A stretch of DNA of 64,000 bases from Adineta ricciae. Its lineage: Eukaryota; Rotifera; Eurotatoria; Adinetida; Adinetidae. The notes below the pieces were generated by a model. The model made no database searches. It was given only the letters and a program-made list of their open reading frames with translations, and was not told the origin of the DNA. The DNA lies in NCBI GenBank assembly GCA_905250025.1, contig CAJNOJ010000060.1:296213-360212 (forward strand), given 5' to 3'. This document shows, one piece after another, positions 22,882-36,800 of this stretch. Made by a program: the position numbers and the translations under genes. Each line of letters opens with the position of its first letter. Position 1 is the stretch's first letter.

Positions 22882-24761
22882 TGTAGTTACTTTTGTGTCT
22901 AGCAATTCAATTCTCGGAAGACAAGTTTTTGCTCTTTATCCAAAACTAAATAAAAATAAAGGTAGACGCATATCAACGATGATAAACATAAGCAATGACT
23001 ACCCACTAACAAACGGAAAGGGAAGAGAATATATGTAGTTGGCGACGTTAGCCAATCGATGATTACATCAAAGATACTAGAGCCCTCTTTTGAAGGTAAA
23101 CTTAAACGTTAATAATAGAGAAAAGTCGTACTCGTGAACACACTTACCGTTTGAATTCAACGTCAAATCAATATTTGTCTGAAGTCAATGATTGATGCAA
23201 AAAGAATATGTCTTTGTAGAACATATTTGAAAGAAAAAACGTCAACCGTGAATCTGTTTCTATAGGTTCTGTACCACTTTTTCTCTTTCTGTATATATGA
23301 ACCTTCCGCTATAATTGATAAAAAGATTGTTATTTAACTTTTGTGAAATAATTCAATAATTGAAGTTTGATCAAGTGCATCCTGACCGAGACAAATCATT
23401 GTTTTGTTAGAAAGAAACTTCTTTTCAATAACGTGCTTCTTAACCTCACAGGCAACAATTTTTTTCATGGAAAGCAATTGGTTCAGGTCGTTTAGTGCGT
23501 GTCATTGACTAAGAAATTACGATTAAATTGATCTAACAGTTCATTCACATGAGTTGTTTGGAAACTTTATAATTGATTAATAATCTCCACATAAATTTCT
23601 TTCCAAATCGTAAAACTGAGTAAGAAAACAGAATACTAATGACTCTGTAAAAGTTGTAAGCAGACGTCCGCGCAGTACAACTGCTCTTTAAAAAAAACTG
23701 CACTATCCAGATTAGAAATCTTATCATAGTACACAACACGTTTTACGAAATATTGTAGTTCATCAAGCACTGATGTCAGTGGATCATAATATCCTTTCCT
23801 TCAATTTCATTTATTATGAAATTATCGATTTGATGCCTCGATGAGAACGTAAAATCGTTTCTTTCGATCTTCCGAGCCAAATACTATCATACTCATTCGT
23901 CGACACGCATTAATTTTACATCATATTGTATTTTGTTCGAAAAAAGCTTATAGGTGTTATGGAATAATGGGAAAAGGGTCGCAAATGGATATGTTTCTTC
24001 GCATACCACGATAATTGAATTTTCCGAATGAAGTGGAGTGAAACTCGAAATTAGAGAAAACGAGCAAGTCCGTATATACGCATGATTGTGTATCGGAAAA
24101 ACAACGTTGAAATTAATTTTATTGCTGAATGAATCCTGTTCGGACGACACACTGCATACGTCTGTGGAAAAGATTTTCTTTTAGATAGAATTCGTCTTGA
24201 CTCCAATTCTAATGATTCACTAATAAACTCTTTGAATTTCCGGATGAGCAAGATGGAAAAACGCGATAAATATGTAGTCAATTTTGACTTCATTTTGCGT
24301 TGAATTTTTGAAAATTGGTTATTCGCAAGCGATTTATCGATATTACTCTAACTCATTTTTAATAAGTTGATTCACTTGTTTTAGTTTTACTTCCATTTTC
24401 ACATGGTCAACTTGATAGGATTTCCGTCTACATTTGCTTGAGAACTTGTACTGAATGTGAACATCTATGACATTCAATAGATCATTAAATTCTGAATCCA
24501 GTGAAACCATTCTTAGACTCAGAACAAGAAAATATTCAACTATGTTACCAACTTTACTTGGATCAGTGATAAAATGTTTTGAAATCGATGTTCTCTCAAG
24601 TAACAAAATAGAGAGAGAAGAAAAATCAAAGATCAATTTACTTTTCCCACGATTATTATCAATAGATTCAACGCCGAAAGATTGCTACGCATCTCGAATT
24701 TCTTATTTGTCTCTCAAACTTTTCTTCATTGAATTTCATTGAAAACTAAAACATCAAAACA
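22882..24761. other. Intergenic region between divergent genes
   Basis: It lies between the starts of PIP5K paralogue 2 (minus) and the WSC/lectin gene (plus). An open frame of about 97 codons at 24343-24636 (minus) has a non-repetitive composition, but I recognise no family and see no splice-linked partner, so I do not call it. The rest is AT-rich with no identifiable feature. Confidence 0.5.
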
Positions 24762-27700
24762 ATGACTCTATTACAGAATCCATTTCTACTGATCATCTTT
24801 TCAACATATCCAGCAATACATGCCTCATATCACTATGTCGGATGTTATACTCAAGTCTTCTACGATAGTTTCTTTCATAGTTCATACATGGAACCATTGC
24901 TCTGCTTTCGTTTATGTGACACACCAATAATTTATCTGCAAAAGACGATCTGTCGGTGTTCAGGCGGTGGTTTCATGCATTACAATCGACAGAATGATAG
25001 CAGTTGTCCTATTCCGTGTCCAAAAGCGACCGATTCAAAACATCTATCAAACAATACATGTGGTGGATCACGTACCTATTCTGTCTATAGTGAACAAGGT
25101 TTTTATAGCCGACATGGACATTTGTTTAATTATCAAATTAAATTTTCTTCGTGTGAATCTTGGGCAAAACAAGGCATTTATGATACCATAGATATTAAGC
25201 TAAACGAACTTCCAATCATATCATCATTGAATAAATTAGAACAATGTGCAGCTGTCTGTCTTGATCGAAACATAACGACGAAATCAATAGGTATTTCGAG
25301 ACGTTAATGAAATCTTTCTTCTTTTGCATCAGTTTGTTTTTAGCATTCAATAATGATGAGAATCGATGTGTTTGCATTATGAGATGGCAAATTGGTACAA
25401 CCGTGAAAAGAGATCTCTTTGTGAAAACCTTATCAAACCATTCATGCGATCATGATTGTTCGAATTCAGTTAATGGATCAATCAGCGAACAGAGATTTCG
25501 ATGTGGTTCGCTGATTGACAAACAAATCTGGGCAATCTATGATGTGCATGGAACATGTGCATCGGATTTCATCTACATCAAAGAATTAAACAAATGTATG
25601 AACACATTTGAGTTCTCGTGGAATAGTTGTTCACCACCTTCGATAAGTTATACATACAATGGAAATATAACATGGAACGTCTTTCTTCAAATAGTTGAAC
25701 GATTAGGATTGAAAAATTCCCAAGTTGCTGTTTATTTTACTCAAGATATTGTCATCGATTCATCACTCTTATGTGCAAAAAAATCAATCGCACACACAGC
25801 ACTGCTTCGGCAATCACAATTATTGACGTATTCAGCCTCGCCCGGACTGACCAAGCGTTATATATTAGAAAACGGTTGTTTGGTCAATGAAAATACTCAA
25901 CAAACCTCTTCTTATCTATACGCAAATTACCTATGTGTAGCTGAACCACTGAATAAATATACTACGTCGTACGACATTCGAGATAGTTTATATTCTTTCA
26001 TCAATGAAGAACCTGAGGAGAACTTTTGTCCACCACAGTGGATAGATTTGAATGGACGATGTTATCGAATGTCTTCGGAACGTAAATCAATTCAAGATGC
26101 CAAGAGCAGTTGTATTGCTATTTCGAAAACAACTACCACGCGAAATAGTGCTTCTATTGTTCAACCGGAAAACGAAGACGACGACGACGATGATGGATTG
26201 GACGATCAGTTAAATTTCACTCCGAAAGGTGATATCGTTCAGTATACATCTCCATGGCAAGCTCGTCTTGGCTTTTTTCTTTTGGATAAAATTCCTGACG
26301 CTGGTAAATGCGACTTTTTTTTGTCGTAAGACTTAGTCGAATTTTGTTCTTATTTGTCTTTCGTAGACGAACAATGGGATGACCAAACAGCCACTCAAAA
26401 ATTTAATATCTATTATGAAGATCTGGGCTTATTCGCAATTGATGCAATTAGTAATCAAGATTTTCAGATGATTAGTCCAATTGAAAACAATACTGTAAAC
26501 ATAACTGATGATTCATGTATTGTGTTATCGCGTACGGAAGTTAAACCAGAAGAAAGACCGGTATTGAAAGCGACGGGCATGAGTAACTGTTCGACCCATC
26601 GGCATGTTCTATGTGAAACAAAAACGTTGATCGTTGATCGTTTTCAAAAATCTTGTTTTCGTAAACCAGCGCTAATGGGTCTGCCAGCTTTAATATCGAA
26701 TAATTTAACACATGAATTATGCTTAACTATTTGTGAAGAATTGCAAACGACTCTAGTTATCATTCATATGGATAGATGCTATTGTTTAAATGATTATGTT
26801 TTACGACCGATGAATTTCACCAATGATCTGAGTAAATATCAACGAACAAGCTGTGGACAAGTCTGTTCAGGTATATAAATTATTAGAATCTTTCAAATCT
26901 GATCTTTTCGTTTCAGGTAATCGACATGAACAATGCGGAGATAATGATACGATTGTTGTCTTTGATATATCCCAATCTCGACGTGCATATTCATACTATC
27001 CGACAACGTTCCAGCCATATCTTGATTTTTCGTACGATAAATGTGTACATATATCTTCGTTCGATCCGAATAGATCGTACAAGTTTACTTTTAACGATAG
27101 TCTCGATCTTCATCCTCGTCACTGTTTAGAGTTTTGTACGATTAATCAACAAAAATACGCTCTTATCAACTCGAACCGATGTTTTTGCACGAATATGTCA
27201 ACTACGCATAGCAACAATAATATGCGTCTCCTTTCGAAGCAGCATTGTTCTCAAGAATGTTCGGGCAATTATTTCTACACATGTGGAAATCCAACTAGTT
27301 CTACGATCTATTCTGTGTACACCAGACAGCCAAAATGCCGACATGGTAATAACACTTTCAATCTAAATTCATTTTCTACTTGCTTTTGCTTAGGATTTGA
27401 AATGACACAGAACAGAGAACAATGTGTCTATGGGCATTATTCCACACGGACAAATTCCTATGAATCCGCTCGGTCTAATTGTGATTCTCTTGATAGTTCA
27501 CTTGCGAAGATTAATGACATTTTAGAGCTTCAAGATCTTCTACCCAGATCAACAGTATACACGCATGTGTTTCTCTGGAATCAACTTGCTAACGTTCAAG
27601 CTTCAGTTTTACTTAATTTTAGCAAATATTTTTGGTTAGATCGAACAACGAACAAAGCAAGTGATCCGATCGATTCAAGTGATTTACTTCTGACTAAATG

Positions 27701-28823
27701 CTCACAATCATCTCCAACTACCGATCGTAACTGTTTCGCTTTGTCATTGAAAAAGACGCCAAATATCAGTGAGCTTTGTGTAACTGAATCCGATGAGTGC
27801 ACTACGAAATCAGCAACTCCTATTTGTGTTAATGATAAATTCGAATTGAATTACACATCGAATATCCGTCCGTGGAAGGACGACATCTCAACTGTCATAG
27901 CAACAAACATTTCAATGGATTATTCTTGCGGTGATAATCGAACAGATTACCATTTTATTGATGAATATTGCTATAAAATCACCTTTCATGAAACGACCTG
28001 GAGCGAAGCCAAGAGCACATGTGAAAAAGAAAATGCAATAGTTTTTGTTCCTGAAACGCACATCACATTGTCACTGGTTAGATCATTATTCATACGACGA
28101 ACGAATTACATTGCGTCGGGCTATGCTCATGTTGGTGTTAAATACGATACTCAAAATCGAACTGTTATCGAGTCGAATATTAATAACAAAGTGGTAGTCG
28201 AAGTTATTCCTGACTCTAATGCTATTTATGACCTATGTGAAAAAACATTTCACGAACGTTATACAGCACTCATGTCATCAACGAGCACTTCAAGCAATGA
28301 ACGCGAACAAATGAAAACAAAACAAATGGGTTGTGCATATGTAGACTTATTATCAGATACAATGCCACTTATCCGTTGTGATGAAATTCCTTGCGATCGA
28401 ATAGCAACGGTGATATGTCAAAAACTACCAATAGTAAAACAAAATCTGGTCAAAGTCAAACGGTTCGTAAGCATATCGAAAATGTGACATGAACAATTGT
28501 ACTAACAATTGCGTTATTTCTATTTTAGAGAAGAAATTCCTGCGTTCGCTGAGATTGGCTCCAGATCAGGATCGTTACCAAGTCAAATATCGAGTTTATC
28601 ATGGGATAATTCCAAGTCCGTTCTCCGAGATTTTGCTCCAATACTTGGCATTTTAGCCCTGTTATGTATATTCCTACTTCTCGGACTTATCAATATGTTA
28701 CACAATCACAATTTATTACCGTTCGTTTCACATGCAAGAAGGAGGCAAAATATCAATCTAGCCTATACACCATTGACATTAACGAGTGAATTCAATGCGG
28801 ATCGGGATGAAATTCTTACATAG
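24762..28823 (+). CDS. Single-pass membrane protein with WSC-like and C-type-lectin-like domains
   Basis: This is a large predicted receptor-like protein of 1,284 residues. Exons 24762-25290, 25344-26303, 26367-26870, 26917-28483 and 28529-28823 join in frame. It opens with a signal peptide (LLQNPFLLIIFSTYPAIHA). Cys-rich WSC-like modules follow (YHYVGCYTQ ... CFRLC ... TICRCSGGG; later FQKSCFRKPALMG ... CLTICEELQ ... MDRCYCLND; HPRHCLEFC ... NRCFCTN). C-type-lectin-like segments are interspersed (FCPPQWIDLNGRCYRMSSER; YHFIDEYCYKITFHETTWSE with ATVICQK at the end). A run of Asp residues sits near residue 450. One hydrophobic helix near the C-terminus (FAPILGILALLCIFLLLGLI) leaves a cytoplasmic tail of about 55 residues. 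WSC and CTL domains usually bind carbohydrates, so an extracellular sugar-binding role is plausible but unproven. Confidence 0.85.
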
Positions 28824-30879
28824 AGATACTCACTTGAAATGATTGTTCTTTTACTTCTTTCTTTTTTTCTTTTTCTATGATCAATCATCTTCAGACGATT
28901 CTTTCCATACAGCATTAATAAAATTTAGAGGCCGACAACTTATATATCGAAAGAAAAATATTTGACAAAATCAAATAAATACAAGAGCGTGTTTTGTACT
29001 CGTTCTGTTTTTTCGTTATCGATTATATCCAGTTTTTAAGCATCTACGTCGTATTTCTTACAGATCAGTAATCTGCGTTACTTTCGCATTCAATCTTTGA
29101 ATATGAAACATAGCACATACGTATTGAATGATTTGAAAATCATCTAAAACTGGATACATTTCATCAAGACGAATGGATAATCATCGAAGAGAATGAAGGT
29201 ATGTTATTAATTTTCGAGTCGATCATACGGAAGGCTTTTCTCTATATGCAAATGAAAAACTGACTTTTTATTCCACACATAGATTCAAAGAATCCTTCCA
29301 TCTAGTTGTATTATTCTTTATATCAACGTACAGTAAGAATAAACGCTTCAAGATACACGCCAGACTAGATGATCAATTGACTGAGAGTAAGCACTAGAGA
29401 TAGAGCACGAGTACAATACATATGGATAAGATTATGCAAAGAAAGCAAAGCAATTGATTTCAAAAAGCTCCTTCGTCGTTTGATTCACTAGAGAAAGAAG
29501 AACAAGAAAATTCTACATATAATTTCAAGTTACCTTACAATTGTTTCATATAAAACGAAAATATCAAATCTTGGCCTTGTTTTTCCTGTCAAGGCTTGTC
29601 GATATGAATAGTTGAGATATTACCTTCAATCATACGTGTTCAGACGGTGCAAAAGTGTAATTGCAATTATTTCGACTGTTGTACAGCACGTTCGTTACAA
29701 ACAAGCAAAACTAATTATCTAAAAAAAAGTCAACTCACCTCTCGCACAGTAGCACAGACGAATAATCACCTATTGTTACTATCGACCAGTGACAGGTGTT
29801 CTCCTAATGAATTTTTCTTAATAGAACTCAGCTGACGAGAAGAAAGTAATTAGAATCAGATGGGCAATCGTTGTTCTACTCTGATATGGTTAGACTTTTC
29901 AAGAATATATTTGTTCATTACGTGACAGAAGAAACCACGGGAAACATCAGCGCCATTTCTAATCGATATTATCGTAACATTACCAGTGATGAATGATTTA
30001 GTGCATTCAACACTTGACATGTATATAATGCAAAAAAAAGACAAGACAACGATTTTCATCTGTCTTCTTCCTCTCTTTTCATCTGCGTATACGTCGATAG
30101 TTTATTGACATACTGATCGCTGCTCAATGGTGTAATACATCATATCTTCTTCATTCACTCACTCTCTCTCACAGATCAAATAACGTTCGGTTTCTTTTCT
30201 TATCTTCATTGTTCTTTCGTATATCTTGATGCAATCGATTAGTGAAGGTGACAAGCTCATCGACGACTCAATCTTGAATAAGTTTTCCTTGTTTCGAAAT
30301 TGGTGCACAATCCAATGAATCGTCCAGGTAAATAGGTCATGACTTTTCAAGTACCGCCAAAAGAAAGAAACCGTAGAGAGATTTGGCAATTACATTTATA
30401 TCGACAATTACAATTGTTCAAAGAGCAACACGTACGCGTGATAGACCTAATTTCTATTTTACAACTCATACTTGCATATTTGTTAAATGCGTAGTTAAAT
30501 AATAATAAATCATTTCTACAAGTCACACATCGTTTTTTTCGTCCTTCGTCGCTTTTTTTTACCATCGAGAAGTCATAGGATGGTATGAGCAACAGAAAAA
30601 ACGAGGAGAAGAAAGTAGAATCAATAATGGCTGATGACCTCGTGTGAAATAGGAATGAATCTACGTATGTACATACGTATGGTCGAGGTGTAGAAGAGAG
30701 AAAGAGAGATGGAGAAAAAGTGATGCGAATATTTCTATTTTTTAACAATGCAGACAAACAACATTAATAAAGAAAAGAGAAGACAGAGAGAAATAAAATA
30801 AAACATAAAAAGAACGACTTGAGTTTTGTTCCTTTTCGCACGTTTATCATTTCGTCTATGGTAACATTCATTGATAATA
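28824..30879. other. Intergenic region
   Basis: It begins with the 3' UTR of the WSC/lectin gene (AATAAA at 28917 and again near 28974) and ends with the 5' flank of the large low-complexity protein. Open frames here are short and AT-biased; none is credible as a gene. Confidence 0.6.
28917..28922 (+). terminator. Polyadenylation signal of the WSC/lectin gene
   Basis: AATAAA about 95 nt after the stop codon at 28821-28823; a second AATAAA follows near 28974. Confidence 0.5.
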
Positions 30880-33800
30880 ATGAATCGTATCGACGAGGAA
30901 GAAGATAGTGCGGACCCTACAGCGGCAATAACTACAGGTAAGAACAAGCTGAATTCTTCCACTGAAATCCTATCTACTGGTAGACGCAGATGACAATTCA
31001 CTCCTATGCTTATTTCTCTTCACATGAGATATCGATCTAGGAGAAGAGCTTTCTAATATATATCTGATTGAACTGATGACACAATAACCTTTACTTTAGT
31101 TGATCCATTTCCTTCTGTCCAATCATCGCGGCAATATAGTAGTGACAGTATTTATCCAAGTAAACAATCAAGTAAGACGAAAACTCGTTTAAAAGATCAT
31201 TCGTCGCATCGAACAACTTCGTTATCACCGACAAGACAGTCATCATCCAGCGATGATATATCTACTAATATAAAACAACGTCGACGATATGCAAGTGATT
31301 CGACTACAAATCATATAAAGAATATTCCTGCCTCGCTTGTCATTTCATTTCTTCGACATTTACGTAACGAATTACGTGCTACAAGTAACAAAAACAATGG
31401 TTATCATCATGTTAAGCAGGTGAGGAAGGACACATTTTTCTCCGGTTTTTTTTCTCTCTTTCATCGATCGATTCATTTCATTGATCAATCGTGAGAGTAT
31501 TAGAAGAAAAACTAATTCTTTTCCTTCAATTCATATTTACATGAAAAGAAATCGGTTTCCTTTATATTCTTCTATTTAAATTGCTTCACGTTACATAATT
31601 GAGTGTTTTAGTATACATGCTTTTTCTTCAGTATCAAGTAAACTAATCATTCTAATTTCAATAGACATCTGGAGAAAGAGCGAATTCTGCAACAATATTG
31701 GATATGAATAATCGAACAGCGAATGACAGTCCATGCGAACCAGCAGATAATAACGAAATCTTGACATTGATCGACTTACTCGTACTCCGCGTCGAATGTT
31801 TAGCCAATGAAGCAAAATCTAAAAGTAAGAGGAAGAAAGCCAACTGTCCGACCGTTGCTGAAGTTGACCAGAACCTAATCGAATATCTCTATTATCTATT
31901 TACAAAATTTATCAACGATGAAGCCAACACCTCTGAAACTTTACGCATTCCGATCATTGACAAGAGTAACTTCGTTAATGTTTGTCAAACCTTAGTACGA
32001 AACGGTTGTTTTGATATACCACCAGGCAATATATCAGTATCACCCGATCACTCGAGTTCGGAAACAACAAGTAGCAGTGATAAGACCTTAACTCAACAGA
32101 CATTAATACGGGAGTATCATCATGATACAGATACGATGATGGCAGAAAAATCATCTCTTGATGGAGAGAATCTTTCAACAACATCAGCTGAACAAGAAGC
32201 ATGGTTAGTCGTAGATTTGGAAGATTCAATCGCTGTTTCGGAAGGCTTGGTAAGTGAATATCTGCAGTTGACCTTTCTATTCCAGAGATAGACTAAAACA
32301 GAAACACTGACGATTGATGAGATGATTGAGTATAGATAGTAGAAGCATTTGATGAACAAAACCCGGCGGAACTCTTTTTCTTATGGAAAATCGATCTCGT
32401 AATGAAATTTATTGACATTAATAAAAAAACATTTTGTTATACTGTACCATGAAATGCTCCATTATATCATGTCCTTTCTTTCCTTCTCTAACTAATAACC
32501 TCGAATCTAACCATTTGTGAAGCCTTGAGCAAAAAAATAGACGCATATAATATTGACCTTTATTCGTTCGAGAGAGTAGTTTGTCATTCATCATCATCAT
32601 CATCTTCATCATTATTCGATGACAGTTAAAAAGTGTAAGAATAACGATGAAATACGCATAAATTATCTACGCTTATTTGAACATGAAACAATCAACAATA
32701 ATGTGACTGTGATGAACAGAAGAAATCTCGAAGTTTTCTCTTCCTTTCATTCAAGTGTCAATTAACATTATCGCCGTCGGATGAACAATTATTAATCAGC
32801 AACGATAATTATCGATCATTCGAATCTGAATCAACACCTAGCATTTATCTATCGCCGAACTCATCTTCATTCGATCTATTAAACATGGTACAAACATCCG
32901 AAGAGAGTGATGGTAACAATAACAACTTATTGCCGAATCAAAGTAAATCGATTCTTTTTTTTTTTGGCAAAATCAATTTCTATTTCATTAGATGAGCTTC
33001 CCGCGACCAATGCTAGCACAGAGCCAACGCCTAACCTATCCAATGATAATATTTGTACAGGATTATCTAATGTTGATGATGATAATACTAATCATTCTGC
33101 AGAAGCAAGTGAACCACAGCAAACAGATTCTTCAGATAGAATGTCCCGACGTGAGAAGAAACGCCAGGAACGTTGGTTGATTTCGACCAAACCGGACAAA
33201 AACGATAGCGATCCGTCAAAGACATTGCTAACTGTCGAATTTCCACCTATAGCTGTTCTACGACGCAAAACTTCACCTGCCACAAGCAATCGACAACAAG
33301 ATTCTTCAGATTCAAATATATCAACAAAAGTCGAGGTTAGTTGAGTGATTCTTGTTTATATGAAATGATTTCAAAACAAAATCATCGTCGCATTCGACTA
33401 TGAATAACACTCATTGAGAAAGACAGCGGGGGAAATCACCACAGGTGTTTCATTCTTCTTGTTGAATATTTCGCTAAGTGAATTTGTCTCGTATGTACAA
33501 CAGAATGTTCACAGACCACACATGGCCGGAGGGATTGATGTAGATTAGATATGAAGAGGTTTTTTTTTCTTCGAGAATGAATTGCTTTCAGACAAGTGAA
33601 AAAATTGAGTGAATAGAAGAATTTATCAACCGATTTGTGTTTATTGACCGAATATTAGTTGAAGAAACCTTGAAAAGATCAAAAAAACGAATCGATATGG
33701 TTTCTTGATGATTGTTGTCTAGCAAATCTGCCCAAATGCAGTTTATCGAACAGATTTGTTCATAGTTTCGTCTCTCGATCATAATTATTTTCCCGTCTCC

Positions 33801-36800
33801 TCCTTTTCCTCATCACTATAGTAAAACGAAATTCATTGAGATAATGAGAGCATACCTAATTATACACTGTGTTGATCAGTGTCTACTTCAACAAGCATGA
33901 CGAAATTATCGTCCTCATCGGTTGTCCTTGAATATCAATTGAGTTTAAACATTTCAATCATTCAGATTTTTTTAATCCAGTCTCCTTTCTCGTCTCCGCC
34001 ATCGTTTCGTAGTTAATGGCACTGACTGCTTTTAGACAATATGTATGTCAAACAGTACTTTATGCCTGTAGATACACAGCCACTTGAAATAAGTAAAGTG
34101 CGCATGCATTCTTTTTCTTTAATGTGATCAAATGCAAGATGTTGTAAAGTTCGAGTGTATTTCTTTTTTTGTTCTTCGTATATTTATAGGAGATTAACAC
34201 ATCGCCAACACTAATCACGGTGAACACGTCGAATCCTGATCAAATAGTTGAATTATCATCGGAAGGTAAAATAACAATGATAGAAGAAAGAAAACTCATT
34301 AGTTCTTTCTTTTCTTACTATTCAATAAGAGCAGTGAGAACTTTTCTTGTCAAATACTAATCATAATTTTTATCAAAGAGGAGAAAAAAGTTGTATACAC
34401 AAAGACACATGTACATGAGAAGGGAGGGAGAGAGAGAGAGAAAACGTACAAGGTCGATCAAATCCTTTTAATTTACCTGCTCTTCACCTACGAATGCTTT
34501 TTTTCTTCTGTCTGTCAATTGATTGCTATCGGTCTTATATCTCCGACTTGATCAAGGATTGAATCTTCACTACAAATTGTCGAGAAGAGAATGAAAATAT
34601 TTTTTTACACTTCTCGTTTTGCTCACATATTGATTTGTATCGAAATTTTTCTTCATTAAGATACGACACCATTGCTAATTACTACTGATGGTCATGAAAA
34701 CATTCATGTCGATGAACAACTTCCATTAACTGAATCTAAAGTGATTTGTTTATCTGAAGATGAGATAATCACGAGTACAGAGCAAGGACCATTATTATCA
34801 ACAACGATGGAATGTCATACGGAAATAATAACAACGATTAACAATGATTCAGTTGAGAGTCAACTAACTAATACCGAGAACAGTTCGCCTGTATTAACCA
34901 ATCCAGCTGACTCGGACTTGACGTCTTCTTTTCCTACTACTACTACTTCTCCTCCTTCTCCTCCTCCTCCTCCTGCTCCTGTGCCTGCAACGTTTACCAC
35001 AGATGAGAACAAAACTATCGAATCTTTATCAAAAGAAAAAGGCGAAGAAAAAATAGAAGAAGAAGAAGAAGAACAGCGTTGTAACGACGACTATAACATC
35101 GACGAAGAGAAAAAGAACACCAGTAGCCCTATACACGACTACCACGCGTCGGGAATAATATTAATAAACGACGAACCAACACAAACAGCCTTGTTACACG
35201 AAGAGAAAAAAGAAAGAGAAGAACAAGTAGAAAGAGAAAAAGAACGACCATCATCGCCGTTACCGACATTAGAGCAATTCAACCAGCAGCGGACAGAAGA
35301 TGAGTCGCCAGCACAAACCCTATCAAACGATTTGAATTCAATGGCAATGGTCAGTACGGATGAAAAGGATGAACTATACAAAAAAGTCGAACTCGAAGAA
35401 CTACCTGATGATGAAGAAGATGCAACTGCGCAAAATGTAGATACAATCGAGCCAACTGACTATATACTTACAGATGATGAACCGAAAAAATCAAAACAAT
35501 CATCGCCAACACAATCAGCCTCGACGAACATTGTCGATGATGCAATTAAATTCGATAATGTTTTTACTTGTTATGAAAAGGCCATGTCTAAAGTGGTCGA
35601 TAAATACGACGATGTGTCTGAACCCTCGATTGTGTCAGCAAAAGAATCTTTAATTACAAATCAAGAACCTGCCAATGATCCAATTGCTTTACGTGCTTTA
35701 CAACGTTTCGAACAACGGATGAATGCTGCAAGTGCCAACAAAACAACGAAAGATGATTTAAATCCGTTAACACCAAAGGGCAAATCGTCATGGTCAACAT
35801 CGCTTTCAACTTCGCGCAAATCACTGGAAAATCTATTGAAAGACGAAGATCAACAATTACGTCTGACTGCCATTTCACTGGGAGACGAAATTAAAACGGA
35901 AACAACTAATTCATCAGCTCAAGCAGACAGTTACATTCGACCACGCAAAACATTTGATGATAGCAGTCTTAATTATGGTACATTACTGAATTTATATACG
36001 ACAACAAACTCGACGAAAGATAAGATTAATCACGACGATCAGAAATCTGACAAAGAACAGCAGCCATCAGCAACAATAGACAATGACGACAAACGAGGTG
36101 AGTGAATAGCAAACAGCTGCATGCATAGTTTTTTTTCTAGTCTACTGGACGAGTATCTATTACACGATGAAATTAGCAGAAAGTGATAATAGGCGAATGG
36201 GCAGACAGACGTATACACCTAATCGTTTCAATAACTTTCGTCGTCGCTCGAGAATGTTGATTAGGGAGTTAGTGGCTCGTTGTATGATTACATCTAAGCA
36301 AATTGTTTATATCTCTGAGGAGTAAAGAAAGACGACGATATTAACAAGTATGCCGAGCATGCTTGCATTGTAAATATCAGGTTTGCACAGAAGATTGCCT
36401 TAGTTTTCAAATAAATACTGATATTTAGGCATTATAAACTTTTCTGAAAGGTCTAGCGAATCGAAAAGAAGAGACAGACCTAGGAAGAGCAAGTCCAAGA
36501 ACGTTGCGCTTAGTGCAGCCGGAAAAGTTCATATTTGTTTAGTGTCTTATTGGTTTTTTATCATTGTCATGTCAGCAATTCAGTCTTTGTCCTTCTCTTG
36601 AAATTTTGACTACTGAAAAATATGCTGTTTTTCTTTTAACACGAGTATACAGACGAATGAGTGATTTCTTTTTGTATTCTTTTGATTATCGTGTGGTTAA
36701 GTTGTAAAAGTGTATCGCTTCAAGGTTGTTTATTTTAGACACATACGATTAGCATATCTATAGAGAATGTGTAACAGATTTTTTTTTCTATACATTCTCC

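Noticed and set aside
24343..24636. A 97-codon minus-strand frame with non-repetitive sequence
   Set aside because: No recognisable family, no flanking exons and no counterpart in the window; too little to call a gene.
32582..32615. TCA/ATC trinucleotide run that could encode poly-Ser, poly-His or poly-Ile
   Set aside because: It lies in an intron of the large low-complexity gene: exons 4 and 5 join in phase around it.
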